Shown here: piece after piece, positions 16,949-25,439 of the stretch
How the letters are laid out: every line of letters begins with the position of its first letter
How positions within the stretch are numbered: the stretch's first letter is position 1
Assembly (NCBI RefSeq): GCF_005930355.1
Contig: NZ_VDBO01000001.1
Coordinates: 1,523,339 to 1,587,338, forward strand
Direction: 5' to 3'
Length of the DNA: 64,000 bases
Source: Paenibacillus sinopodophylli
Lineage (GTDB): Bacteria > Bacillota > Bacilli > Paenibacillales > Paenibacillaceae
Program-made: the position numbers and the translations under genes
Notes under the pieces: model-generated
What the model saw: only the letters and a program-made list of their open reading frames with translations
Databases searched by the model: none
Told to the model about the DNA's origin: nothing

Positions 16949-19033
16949 TTAAACAGCGCAGCTTGTGCACTCCTCAACGGAGAGCCGCTTTGTTCTTGTG
17001 TAATAGAGAGATTTGAGCCCTTTTTGTGCAGCGTAAACATAGAATCGTGCCAGCTCACGCGTAGTCACATTACTATTAACGTGAAGTACGGATGAGATGC
17101 CTTGATCGATATGCTGCCCAATCTCAGCAATAAGATCAATGAGCTTGAACTGATCAATATTGTAAGCCGATTTGTAGTAGAAATAGTTCTCTTGCGCCAA
17201 ATAAGGCATTGGATAATAAGTAGTAGAGTTCGCATAAGTACGTGTTTCGATATGTTCAACGATCGGCATTACGCTTGAAGTCGCATTCTGGATGTACGAG
17301 ATGCTTTGAGTCGGCGCAATGGCAAGGCGGTATGCATGGAATAGACCATGCTCTTGCACTTTAACCTTGAGCGCTGCCCAATCCTCTGGCGATGGAATGT
17401 CCATACCCTCGAACAATTCCTTGACGCGATCCGTCTTAGGACGATAATCCGTTTCTACATAACGAGTGAAATAAGTTCCCTTTGCATACTCAGAGCGCTC
17501 GAAATCCTTGAACGTGATACCGCGTTCTTTGGCAATCTCCATGCTTTGCTCAAGAGAATAATAGTTCATCATCATAAAGAATACACCAGCGAAATCTTTT
17601 GCTTCTTCGCTTTCGTATGCAATTTTGTTTTTGGCGAGGTAGCCGTTCAAGTTCATCGCACCAAGACCGACAGAATGAAGCTCCTCATTCGCTTTGCGAA
17701 CGCCAGGTGCATTGTCGATATTAGACAAATCGCTAACCGTAGTCAACGCTTCAATGCCGACATGCACGGATTCTTTTATTTTCTTATGTTCCATCACGTT
17801 CACGATATTGAGCGAAGCCAGGTTGCAGCTGATATCGCGTTGAATCACGTCTTCGAAACCATAATCCTTTATTTCTGAAGTCTCCTGCAGTTGGAAAATT
17901 TCCGTACACAGGTTGGACATTTTGATCGATCCGATATCCTTCAGCGCATGTACGCTGTTGGCATTTGTTTTATTCATAATGTATGGGTAGCCTGATTCTA
18001 GCTGAATCGAAGCGATTTTGGTCAGCATGTCACGTGCATTCATTACTTTTTTACGTGTTACGAGCTCGTTCGCGAGCAATTCCTCGTACATTTCGTCCAT
18101 ATCCATATCATCGAGATGCTTGCCGTATGCTTTCTGTACGGAATGCGGGCCAAACACAAAGAGCGGCTTGTTCTGAGCAGCGAGCTCATAGAACTTGTTC
18201 GGGATTATAAGACCGATCGACAATGTTTTAATACGCGTTTTCTCGTCGGCATTAATTTTTTTGCAATCCAAGAACTCAATAATGTCCCAGCCGAAAATAT
18301 TGTAGTAACCTGCGCCTGAGCCTTTGCGCTGACCCATCTGGTCCGCGTAGGAGAATGCATCCTCCATAAGTTTAAGAACAGGCATAATGCCTTTCGCTGC
18401 GCCTTCTACGCCTTTGATAGGCTCGCCGCGTCCACGAAGCTTCGAGAGATTGACGGCAACACCGCCGCCGATTTTGGAAAGCTGCATGCATGTGCCAAGC
18501 ACATAGTTGATGGAATTAAGGGAATCGTCCATTTCAAGCAGGAAACAGGACACCATCTCACCACGACGGCTTTTGCCTGCGTTAAGGAAGGTAGGAGTCG
18601 CAGGCTGCAAGCGCTGATCGATCATCGCTTCAGCAATGCGGAGTGCTCTAGCTGCATCGCCCTGTCCGAGATGAAGTGCCACGATTGCTACGCGATCGGA
18701 GTATTGTTCCAAATATTGCAATTTGTTGTTGGTCTTCATCGCATAGTCCTTATAGAACTTCGATGCTGCCATATAGGATTGAAATTCAAAGCCGCTGCTC
18801 GATGTTAACGTAAATACGGCCTCAACCTGCTCATGTGTATATTTTTCGTATACATTATCGTAATAATCGTTCTCGATTAAGTAGTCTAGCTTATGTTTGA
18901 GGGAGTCGAACTTCACGCTCTTCTCGGCCACTTCTTCCATAAATGCAGCTACAGCCTCTTTATCCTTCTCCAGCTGATAAAATCCATCCGCGCCGCGCTG
19001 CATCAATTCATTATTCAATTCAATATGCTTCAA
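16949..19033 (-). CDS. nrdE: Class Ib ribonucleotide reductase alpha subunit
   Basis: A 694-residue catalytic subunit that reduces ribonucleoside diphosphates. It has FLNAGKSRRGEMVSCFLLE with an active-site cysteine, SGAGYYNIF, NLCTEIFQ, and the C-terminal redox pair in ECTSCAV. No N-terminal ATP-cone is present, as is normal for NrdE. I place the start at the TTG at 19031-19033 (protein MKHIELNNELM...), seven bases after GAAAGGG. The upstream in-frame ATG at 19090 lies deep inside nrdI. The chosen start overlaps the nrdI 3' end by 14 bases. Confidence 0.92.
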   Translation of the reverse strand: MKHIELNNELMQRGADGFYQLEKDKEAVAAFMEEVAEKSVKFDSLKHKLDYLIENDYYDNVYEKYTHEQVEAVFTLTSSSGFEFQSYMAASKFYKDYAMKTNNKLQYLEQYSDRVAIVALHLGQGDAARALRIAEAMIDQRLQPATPTFLNAGKSRRGEMVSCFLLEMDDSLNSINYVLGTCMQLSKIGGGVAVNLSKLRGRGEPIKGVEGAAKGIMPVLKLMEDAFSYADQMGQRKGSGAGYYNIFGWDIIEFLDCKKINADEKTRIKTLSIGLIIPNKFYELAAQNKPLFVFGPHSVQKAYGKHLDDMDMDEMYEELLANELVTRKKVMNARDMLTKIASIQLESGYPYIMNKTNANSVHALKDIGSIKMSNLCTEIFQLQETSEIKDYGFEDVIQRDISCNLASLNIVNVMEHKKIKESVHVGIEALTTVSDLSNIDNAPGVRKANEELHSVGLGAMNLNGYLAKNKIAYESEEAKDFAGVFFMMMNYYSLEQSMEIAKERGITFKDFERSEYAKGTYFTRYVETDYRPKTDRVKELFEGMDIPSPEDWAALKVKVQEHGLFHAYRLAIAPTQSISYIQNATSSVMPIVEHIETRTYANSTTYYPMPYLAQENYFYYKSAYNIDQFKLIDLIAEIGQHIDQGISSVLHVNSNVTTRELARFYVYAAQKGLKSLYYTRTKRLSVEECTSCAV

Positions 19034-19379
19034 TGGTTCGCACCCTTTCGACAAAATGTTGCGTATCTTGATTCGTACCTGATAACTCAAACTTCAAAAT
19101 CACGGGAACCGCATACTGCTCTGAGATCGTATCCGCGCTTTTAGCGAACCCGCTTCCCCAGTTCCGATTGCCGCTGGCAGAAACGCCGCGGAGCATGTCC
19201 GCGTTGTTCTCGAGAAACGAAGTAACCTTCTCCGGAACTTGACCAAACCCTGTTGTATAAGTGACTAGCACGAACGGCTCGTCCATTGCTGCCTTCTCAT
19301 CGATTGGTACTGCCCGCATATTCAATTTTTTGATGAAACGCTTGACATTACCTGTTTTGGAATCATAGACAACTAGCAT
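19020..19379 (-). CDS. nrdI: Flavodoxin-like NrdI, activator of NrdF
   Basis: A 119-residue flavodoxin-like protein. The opening MLVVYDSKTGNVKRF holds the FMN phosphate loop (DSKTGN), and TYTTGFGQVP and SGNRNWG are the flavin-contacting loops. NrdI supplies oxidant for assembling the dimanganese-tyrosyl cofactor of NrdF. It is the first gene of the nrd operon, its end overlaps the nrdE start, and the promoter region upstream carries two spaced palindromes. Confidence 0.9.
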   Translation of the reverse strand: MLVVYDSKTGNVKRFIKKLNMRAVPIDEKAAMDEPFVLVTYTTGFGQVPEKVTSFLENNADMLRGVSASGNRNWGSGFAKSADTISEQYAVPVILKFELSGTNQDTQHFVERVRTIEAY

Positions 19380-19491
19380 GGCACGTTCGCTCCCTTACTG
19401 AATAAAAGCAATCAAAAAGCGCTTCTGACTAGCAAATCTGTCAGTCGCGCCGGTTCAAGGTTTACCATGGGTAATCAATGAATCCATCAAT

Positions 19492-19548
19492 CTACATCAA
19501 TATGTAGTTGATGTTTTTGATTCTACATCAATATATAGGAGTAGTCAA
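19492..19548 (-). promoter_or_regulatory. nrd promoter with paired NrdR-type operator boxes
   Basis: On the minus strand, TTGACT (19543-19548) and TAGAAT (19520-19525) with a 17-base spacer form a good sigma-A promoter for nrdI. Two 16-base palindromes, CTACATCAATATGTAG (19492-19507) and CTACATCAATATATAG (19523-19538), are separated by 15 bases; the second covers the -10/spacer. Two 16-base boxes about 15 bases apart is the architecture of NrdR operators, although the base sequence differs from the consensus I know. Confidence 0.6.
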
Positions 19549-19662
19549 TGAAAATTATGGAGAAAATATTAATCTACTTTTTTGTGCCACTCGACTATTT
19601 TAACAGATACGGATATGATGGGATAGTGACATTTTATTGCTCTTTAGGAGGTGCCTTTACCT

Positions 19663-19878
19663 ATGAATACTTCCGAATCGAAGATCCGGGATCTACTCGA
19701 AAAACTGTTCCAAGATGCAGGATATACCGTACCTGAACTGCTTGAATACATCGAAAAGCTGGAGAGAGAACGTGATCAAACAGCCCTGCTGATAAGAAAG
19801 ATGAAGCTCGATTCCGTTCGGAAAGCTTCAACTGAGGCCGGCATGAACAGCCGTTTGAAGGAAGCACTTCGAGAGTAA
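19663..19878 (+). CDS. Small helical protein of unknown function
   Basis: A 71-residue, highly charged, mostly helical protein beginning MNTSESKIRDLLEKLFQDAG and containing the coiled-coil-like LLEYIEKLERERDQTALLI. The ATG at 19663 has AGGAGGT ten bases upstream; a GTG at 19651 would sit inside that site. It is divergent from the nrd operon. The 19879-20112 gap downstream shows nothing recognisable. No family is recognised. Confidence 0.6.
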   Translation: MNTSESKIRDLLEKLFQDAGYTVPELLEYIEKLERERDQTALLIRKMKLDSVRKASTEAGMNSRLKEALRE

Positions 19879-20112
19879 TCCGAACAGCAAGACACAAGAT
19901 CTAGATATATACAAGCCTGCAATTTGAAGAATTCGATAGCACTTCTCGTTCACGTCACCTCTTCTGATCAAATATTACAATCAGGTTCAGAGCGTGATTA
20001 TTTTCGACGATGGCTAGCTGTCTTCTACTAGATGTAGAGAGGCTGACATGTAAAAGCCCGTAAGTCCACAATCGACTGACGAGCTCAAGTTAGCGATTAA
20101 GCCTTATATCTA

Positions 20113-20547
20113 TTAATGCCTCTGCTTGCTTGCGGGAGCGACCGGCATTCTTTTCCCTTCGCTGGGCAGCGTGCAACTCTCAGGGGCAAAGTGGCCCCGT
20201 ACAAGCCGCGTATCAATTAGATCGACGATCTGCTGCAAAGCAACCATTTGCTGCTCGATTTTACGCTTATGGGATAGAATCATGTCGATTAGCTCAGGCG
20301 AGGCCGAAAGATCGTTTTGCATGGATAAATCCAGATATGGCTTCATCTCCTCCAAAGACATGCCCGTCTTCTTCAAGCAGGTAATGAGCTTCATCGTCTC
20401 CACATCCTCGGCGCGGTACACCCGATGCCGATTTTCTTTGCGCTCCGCACGTGGAAGCAGCCCTATTCTCTCATAATAACGAATGGTGTCCTCTGATAGC
20501 CCTGCCTGCTCTGACGTTTCCTTGATCGTCATGCCTATAGTTGCCAT
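20113..20547 (-). CDS. MerR family transcriptional regulator
   Basis: A 144-residue MerR-type regulator. The N-terminal winged helix is MTIKETSEQAGLSEDTIRYYERIGLLP followed by RVYRAEDVETMKLI. A dimerising helix and a short C-terminal tail without clustered cysteines suggest a ligand other than a metal. I start at 20547, with AGGAGG nine to eleven bases upstream, because longer starts would run through its own promoter. Both this gene and the divergent SDR gene have 19-base-spacer promoters over the same palindrome. It most likely autoregulates and activates the SDR gene. Confidence 0.85.
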   Translation of the reverse strand: MATIGMTIKETSEQAGLSEDTIRYYERIGLLPRAERKENRHRVYRAEDVETMKLITCLKKTGMSLEEMKPYLDLSMQNDLSASPELIDMILSHKRKIEQQMVALQQIVDLIDTRLVRGHFAPESCTLPSEGKRMPVAPASKQRH

Positions 20548-20581
20548 GAAATAATCAACCTCCTCCATGTCCAGTCCATCA

Positions 20582-20612
20582 ATTATACAACTTGGAGCGA
20601 ACTCCAAGTCAA
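20582..20612 (-). promoter_or_regulatory. MerR-type autoregulatory promoter
   Basis: Minus-strand TTGACT (20607-20612) and TATAAT (20582-20587) are separated by exactly 19 bases that contain the palindrome CTTGGAGCGAACTCCAAG. The long 19-base spacer with a central dyad is the hallmark of promoters untwisted by MerR-family activators. It sits 35 bases upstream of the regulator's ATG. Confidence 0.8.
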
Positions 20613-20682
20613 CTCCTGTTCGAAAACTCAGACCTACTATCCCATTCTAAAACCAAAAAATAAATACCTCCCAAAAAGTCGC

Positions 20683-20713
20683 TTGACTTGGAGTCGACTC
20701 CAAATTATATAGT
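20683..20713 (+). promoter_or_regulatory. MerR-activated promoter of the SDR gene
   Basis: Plus-strand TTGACT (20683-20688) and TATAGT (20708-20713) flank a 19-base spacer containing the perfect palindrome TTGGAGTCGACTCCAA (20688-20703). Its half-site TTGGAG matches the one in the regulator's own promoter about 95 bases away. Confidence 0.82.
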
Positions 20714-20764
20714 GGTCACATCGGATCGACATCCGGAGTAGACAACAGAGATGGAGGAGAAACT

Positions 20765-21604
20765 ATGAACAACTTACACAAAGATCATATCGCTCTCATA
20801 ACAGGTGCGAACAATGGCATCGGGCTGGAATTGACCAGGCGATTGCTGCAGGAAGACTGTCAGGTCATCGCACTAATAAGATCTGCATTCCCTGAAGATG
20901 ACCCTCACCTGAGAGAATCGATCGCTTCAGGAAAGCTTCGTATCTACAAAGCAGACCTGTCCGATTTCGCCAGCTTGCGCCAAGCCTTAGATACAATTAA
21001 AGAGAAAGAGCAGAAAATCGATCTTCTATTCAACAATGCAGGTGGGAGCATGAATGAACTGCAGTTCACCAAACAAGGTCGCGAGCTGCATTTCGATCTG
21101 CAGACGGTAGCTCCCTATATTGTACTTATGGAGCTGAAGGAGCTCCTATTAAAGGGATCGCCGAAGACCGTAATCAACACCTCTTCCCATGCGTTCATGT
21201 TCCGCAAGCAATTTGATCCGGATACACTCGAACGTCCGGCAAAGTTTACGAAGCTATACGGCCCCTATGCAGCCTCGAAGCTTGCTCTCTCATTGTGGTC
21301 TCTCGAGCTTGCTCCTAAGCTCGCTAGCGAAGGCATAAGACTGCTGAGCGTTGATCCCGGAGGGAACAACACGATACGCAAAGGCAAGAGCTCCGGCATT
21401 CCCTTTTATCTGAAACCGATCATAAAGCTGTTCTTCCCCCATCCGAGCAAAGGTGCTGAACTACTCTATAATGGAGCAGCTCATGGAAAAGCTGGCGATT
21501 TCTTGGTCAAAGGTCAAAAGACAAAGCTAATGTTCGCTGAGCAAAGCCATAAAGTTCTTGCGAAAGTGAGTGCGATTTATAAGCAAGAATTCCGAACCAG
21601 CTGA
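20765..21604 (+). CDS. Short-chain dehydrogenase/reductase
   Basis: A 279-residue SDR oxidoreductase. The nucleotide-binding TGANNGIG is at residues 13-20, NNAGG follows near 93, a serine-rich INTSSHAF strand near 139, and the catalytic YAASK near 168. The substrate is unknown; the fold uses NAD(P)H to reduce or oxidise a carbonyl/hydroxyl. It starts after GGAGG with seven bases between. The MerR-type promoter directly upstream implies that a stress or small-molecule ligand sensed by the divergent regulator induces it. Confidence 0.87.
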   Translation: MNNLHKDHIALITGANNGIGLELTRRLLQEDCQVIALIRSAFPEDDPHLRESIASGKLRIYKADLSDFASLRQALDTIKEKEQKIDLLFNNAGGSMNELQFTKQGRELHFDLQTVAPYIVLMELKELLLKGSPKTVINTSSHAFMFRKQFDPDTLERPAKFTKLYGPYAASKLALSLWSLELAPKLASEGIRLLSVDPGGNNTIRKGKSSGIPFYLKPIIKLFFPHPSKGAELLYNGAAHGKAGDFLVKGQKTKLMFAEQSHKVLAKVSAIYKQEFRTS

Positions 21605-21662
21605 CGACTGCGCACATCGGATTGATTACAGATGGCTTAATCAAAACAAACGAAGCATAAAA

Positions 21663-21703
21663 AGGGTCATTCTACAAGCTATGCTGCCTTGTAGAATGAC
21701 CCT
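21663..21703 (-). terminator. Rho-independent terminator of the yqeG-yqeM operon
   Basis: A perfect 16-base stem, AGGGTCATTCTACAAG paired with its complement, is followed on the minus strand by TTTTT. It is placed 24 bases after the yqeM stop. On the plus side the T run is weak, but it may also stop SDR-gene transcripts. Confidence 0.85.
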
Positions 21704-21726
21704 ATTGTCCCATACATATGCTCTCG

Positions 21727-22494
21727 TTATTTGACCGCTGCAAAAAACAAGCGCTCGGACTCGTTATCAGCCGGTTTAAGCTCGAAATCCGCATACCGGT
21801 CTACCGTCTGGAAGCCTGCACGCCGCAATGCCGCTTCGATCCAATCTGGATCATAGGCGCGCTGCACATGCGCTTCCTCGAATCGTTGGAACTTCGAATC
21901 ACGATCACGCGAGAAGATGGTCAGATGATGCTCAATCTCGCAGCGCTCCTCCTCAAAGTCGCAAGTCCATATGTAGGCCACATCCCGCTCATCCAGTACG
22001 AACGGCTGCTCCTCCGCATAACGAATGAGCTGCTTCGGAGGATGCATATCGAAGAGAAAGGTCCCACCGCTGCGCAAACCTGAATAAGTAGCTTGGAATG
22101 CTGCTTCTATATCCGCTTCCTCGGTCAAGTAATTCAAACAATCACAAAACGATATAACAGCATCCACAGGCTCTTGAAGCTCCCATTCCCGCATATCCTG
22201 CTGAAGCCATCTGATCGAGCCCGTGCGAGGCCTCAACACAAGCTGAGGCGTTTCGTCCCACTTGCTGCGAGCCACCGACAACATATCTGAAGATAGATCA
22301 ATACCGTAAACATGAAAGCCTGAGCGTGCCAGCGGGATCGAGATGCTCCCTGTACCGCAGCCTAAATCTACAACGCTTGCCGGCATGCCGTAGCGCGACC
22401 AACTCGCTCTCGCAAAACCGAGCCAGTCCGCATAAGGCATATCCTCCATAAGCTGATCATATACGGTAGCAAACTGACCGTATGAGCGTGTCAT
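21727..22494 (-). CDS. yqeM: YqeM-type SAM-dependent methyltransferase
   Basis: A 255-residue class I methyltransferase with the SAM-binding motif I VVDLGCGTGSISIPLA near residues 41-56, the acidic residue GIDLSSDML, and FCDCLNYL. The position as last gene after rsfS in the yqeG-type cluster matches B. subtilis yqeM, whose substrate is not established. The start shares one base with the stop of the CvfB-like gene (TAATG). Confidence 0.82.
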   Translation of the reverse strand: MTRSYGQFATVYDQLMEDMPYADWLGFARASWSRYGMPASVVDLGCGTGSISIPLARSGFHVYGIDLSSDMLSVARSKWDETPQLVLRPRTGSIRWLQQDMREWELQEPVDAVISFCDCLNYLTEEADIEAAFQATYSGLRSGGTFLFDMHPPKQLIRYAEEQPFVLDERDVAYIWTCDFEEERCEIEHHLTIFSRDRDSKFQRFEEAHVQRAYDPDWIEAALRRAGFQTVDRYADFELKPADNESERLFFAAVK

Positions 22495-23438
22495 TACGCG
22501 TCAGCTCCTTCAGTCTCGGTATCTGGCGTGTCTGACTTCTCTGCGTTAGAGTCCGAAGCTTGATCCACCAAATAAGTCCAGCTTCCCTTCTGGGTTACGA
22601 GCCTCTCACGCATAAGCTTACCGATTGCGCGCTTGAAGGCGCCTTTGCTAATCCCGAACTTCTGTTTGATGATATCTGCGTCGGTTTCGTCCGAGTAAGG
22701 CATACCTCCGCCTGGTCTCTCTTTCATGAAAGCCAGTATCCGATCTGCGTCCTCTAAGCGTCCTACTTCCTTGCGCTGTGCCATCGAGAGATTTGCTCTA
22801 CCGTCTTCTCGAATAAAGGTAATGCGGGCGCTAACGCGCTCGCCAAGCCTAAGAGGCCGTATACGCTCGGCGCTAGGAATTAGCCCATAAACCCCAAAGC
22901 CAACTACGCCCCCGTCGATCATAACGAATGAGCCTAGCTGCAGCGTTTTCGTTACCCAGCCCTCAACCCATTGGTTGTTCCAGCTGCTAGGAGCAGGGAA
23001 AACAAGCTCGGAGAGCTCCTCTTCGAATGCGATTTTGGCAACCAGCCTGCCGATCTTGTCATGCTTCATCACAACGAATACTTCATCCCCAGGAAGCGGA
23101 CGGTATTCAATGCTCTCAGGAAGCTCAGAGAGGGGAAGCAGCAACTGCCTGCCTAGACCCATCTCCAGAAAACATCCAAGTCTTGGATGTACATCTGCGA
23201 CTTTCAACCGGGCCAACTCGCCAAGCTGCAGCAGCGGCTTCTTCATCGTCGCTGCCAGACGATCCTCGGAGTCAAAAAATAAGAAAACCTCTACTTGCTC
23301 TCCGATTTTGGGTTTCGAACCTACAAGCTCGGTATAATGCATCAGCACATCCGATTCCCCGTTGCTCAGAAAATATCCGTAAGGCGATACCTCTCGGTCA
23401 ACCCTTAGCGTTTCGGTCGTACCGGCTACAAAGCTCAT
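22494..23438 (-). CDS. CvfB-family S1 RNA-binding protein
   Basis: A 314-residue protein with several S1-like beta-barrel repeats (for example residues 66-130 around GCFLEMGLGRQLLLPLSEL and 148-220 around GVYGLIPSAER) and a C-terminal winged-helix portion (DADIIKQKFGISKGAFKRAIGKL). This is the layout of CvfB/YitL, an RNA-binding regulator. The tail after residue 295 is acidic and low-complexity. It overlaps rsfS by four bases (ATGA) and sits between rsfS and yqeM, where B. subtilis has no such gene. Confidence 0.85.
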   Translation of the reverse strand: MSFVAGTTETLRVDREVSPYGYFLSNGESDVLMHYTELVGSKPKIGEQVEVFLFFDSEDRLAATMKKPLLQLGELARLKVADVHPRLGCFLEMGLGRQLLLPLSELPESIEYRPLPGDEVFVVMKHDKIGRLVAKIAFEEELSELVFPAPSSWNNQWVEGWVTKTLQLGSFVMIDGGVVGFGVYGLIPSAERIRPLRLGERVSARITFIREDGRANLSMAQRKEVGRLEDADRILAFMKERPGGGMPYSDETDADIIKQKFGISKGAFKRAIGKLMRERLVTQKGSWTYLVDQASDSNAEKSDTPDTETEGADA

Positions 23439-23782
23439 GCGAACTCCACAACCTTCGCATCAGACCAAAGCCGCTCGATATTATAGTACTCACGCTCATC
23501 ACGATGGAAGACGTGAACGATCACATCACCAAGATCGATCAACACCCAACGAGCTGAATCCATACCTTCGATACCGCGAACACGCGTACCGCTCTTCTCC
23601 GCCTGCTTGCGGATCTCAGTCGCAATCGCCTGTACTTGCGTATCAGAGTTACCACTGCAGATGACGAAATAATCAGCCACCAAGGAAATTTCTTTTAGAT
23701 TTAATGCGACAACATTTACCGCTTTTTTATCTTCTGCCGCTGTAACTGTAATTTGAAGCAATTCATCCGAATGTACCGCCAT
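23435..23782 (-). CDS. rsfS: Ribosome silencing factor RsfS
   Basis: A 115-residue RsfS/YbeB (Iojap) protein. It shows VVALNLKEISLVADYFVICSGNSDTQVQAIA and the C-terminal WVLIDLGDVIVHVFHRDEREYYNIERLW signature. RsfS binds uL14 on the 50S subunit and blocks subunit joining under nutrient limitation. It lies in the conserved nadD-yqeK-rsfS order, 21 bases after yqeK, and starts after AGGAGG. Confidence 0.92.
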   Translation of the reverse strand: MAVHSDELLQITVTAAEDKKAVNVVALNLKEISLVADYFVICSGNSDTQVQAIATEIRKQAEKSGTRVRGIEGMDSARWVLIDLGDVIVHVFHRDEREYYNIERLWSDAKVVEFA

Positions 23783-23803
23783 CGTTCAACCTCCTGTTAT
23801 TTG

Positions 23804-24358
23804 CTACTCTAATAAACCATTTCGTGCTTCTATTGTTAGCGGGAATATTCGTTTTCCTTTCTGAATTAGAAAGGATATCGTAGAATTAAAACCTGCCAGC
23901 AAAGCTTCATCGAGAAATTGCTCGCTTAACTCGCGAATATCGTTCACACCAGGGAAATCACGACCTGGCTCCATATAATCGGCCAAACATACTATTTTTT
24001 CCAGATTCGTCATGTTTCGTCGTCCTGAGGTATGATAGCGAATGGCATCCAATACCTCTGCATCAGCTACTCCAAATTCATGCTCAGCTACCCATGCTCC
24101 TACAGGGGCATGCCATAACTCTTTATCATAGACAAGCAGTTCGGACGGCAAGCCCTGCTCCCGAATAACCTGCTGCATCCGCTCTGTCGGCCAATATTTA
24201 GCTACATCATGTAGAATGGCAGCAAGCTCTGCACGAGAGGGATCTTCGCCAAACCGCTTCGCAAGAATGATTGCCGTCTCCATCACGCCCTGTGTATGGA
24301 GCCATCTTCGTTCCGGCATTTCGGCCTTTACCTTCTCAATCATTTGCTCACGATTCAT
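23804..24358 (-). CDS. yqeK: YqeK-type HD-domain hydrolase
   Basis: A 184-residue HD-domain phosphohydrolase. Metal-binding HD features include RRWLHTQGVMETA, AAILHDVAKYW and AIRYHTSGRRNMTNLEKIVCLADYMEP. YqeK proteins are symmetrical Ap4A hydrolases, which fits the neighbouring nadD in nucleotide metabolism. The start overlaps the end of nadD by 11 bases and follows GGAGG within nadD. Confidence 0.9.
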   Translation of the reverse strand: MNREQMIEKVKAEMPERRWLHTQGVMETAIILAKRFGEDPSRAELAAILHDVAKYWPTERMQQVIREQGLPSELLVYDKELWHAPVGAWVAEHEFGVADAEVLDAIRYHTSGRRNMTNLEKIVCLADYMEPGRDFPGVNDIRELSEQFLDEALLAGFNSTISFLIQKGKRIFPLTIEARNGLLE

Positions 24359-24938
24359 AAAGCTTGTACCTCCTTATGTAGCTATTCACCGGATCTGGTA
24401 CCAAATATTGCGCCGACATCCCGCCTTGCAGCCTATTACGAATCATTGTCGAGGATATAGCAATCCCTGGCATCGGTATGAGCGTAACTCGCTCCTGCAA
24501 ATAATTCGGTAATGTCATCAGCTGTATTGGCGTACCGGGACGTTCCAGACCAATAAAGGATACCTTCGCGGCTAGCTGCTCAATTTCATACCAAGCCGGC
24601 AGGTCATTGATGCGATCTGAACCGATAATATATGAGAAGGAATCCTTCGGATTACGCTTCTGAAGCTCCAGAATCGTATCATACGAGTAGCTGATTCCGC
24701 CACGCTGCAATTCAAGGTCTAGGACACGGAATGCTGGATTGCTCCTTACCGCTTCACAAACCATCTCGTATCGCCGTAATCCGCTAACACCTGGCTCGTT
24801 TGTTTTGAGTGGAGGACCGTAAGACGGAATAAACCATACCTCATGCAAGCCGCATTGCTCGCGTGCTGTTTCAGCAGCGATCAAATGCCCGATATGGATG
24901 GGATCAAACGTGCCCCCCATAATGCCAATCTTACTCAT
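24348..24938 (-). CDS. nadD: Nicotinate-nucleotide adenylyltransferase
   Basis: A 196-residue nucleotidyltransferase that adenylates nicotinate mononucleotide in NAD synthesis. The N-terminal GIMGGTFDPIHIGHL carries the T/HxGH ATP-binding motif and the C-terminal ISSTMIRNRL is the second nucleotide-binding signature. The length is normal. It starts after GGAGG with ten bases between. A 133-base gap to the yhbY stop upstream contains only a short hairpin and no ORF I support. Confidence 0.93.
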   Translation of the reverse strand: MSKIGIMGGTFDPIHIGHLIAAETAREQCGLHEVWFIPSYGPPLKTNEPGVSGLRRYEMVCEAVRSNPAFRVLDLELQRGGISYSYDTILELQKRNPKDSFSYIIGSDRINDLPAWYEIEQLAAKVSFIGLERPGTPIQLMTLPNYLQERVTLIPMPGIAISSTMIRNRLQGGMSAQYLVPDPVNSYIRRYKLYES

Positions 24939-25071
24939 TCACCGTACGCCTCCTTGAATGAAATACCCATTCAGAGCAGCAATCAGCTGCTCCCGCTTGG
25001 TATGCTGGGCTGGTTCATCACTTCATTCCCGAAGCAATAGAGCACAGCTAGTAACAATCTATCCCATGCTT

Positions 25072-25377
25072 TTACTTGCGAGCAGCTTTTGGAAGCTCAA
25101 TTTGCTTGTTATCCTTGGATTCTTTATAGAGGACGATTGTTTTGCCAATAACCTGTACAAGTTCTGCTCCAGCTGCTGTTGCAACCTCAGCGCCAATTTC
25201 CCTCGGATCATCCAGGCAATTATTGAGCACGGAAACTTTGATAAGCTCGCGAGATTCGATTGCCTCCTCAATATGACGAACGAGGTGGTCATTGGTGCCT
25301 CCTTTACCTACTTGAAATATAGGAGTCAGATGATGAGCAAGTGATCTTAAATAACGTTTTTGTTTACCTGTAAGCAT
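25072..25377 (-). CDS. yhbY: YhbY-type CRM-domain RNA-binding protein
   Basis: A 101-residue protein from the ATG at 25377 (GAAGGA nine bases upstream; the earlier ATG at 25398 lacks a site). It is a single CRM domain with MLTGKQKRYLRSLAHHL and the GxxG loop VGKGGTNDHL. YhbY binds pre-50S particles, fitting an operon rich in ribosome-assembly factors. It corresponds to B. subtilis yqeI. Confidence 0.9.
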   Translation of the reverse strand: MLTGKQKRYLRSLAHHLTPIFQVGKGGTNDHLVRHIEEAIESRELIKVSVLNNCLDDPREIGAEVATAAGAELVQVIGKTIVLYKESKDNKQIELPKAARK

Positions 25378-25439
25378 GTGAATGGTTCCTTCTTTCATCT
25401 CGATGTTTCATCTATTTTCTATCTTAATGGTACAAATAT

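Noticed and set aside
19548..19736. 62-codon plus-strand frame overlapping the nrd operator
   Set aside because: No ribosome site, and it overlaps in another frame the better supported gene starting at 19663.
24939..25071. GAGCAGC/GCTGCTC hairpin between yhbY and nadD as a terminator
   Set aside because: Only seven base pairs with no T run; too weak to claim, and the operon most likely continues through it.
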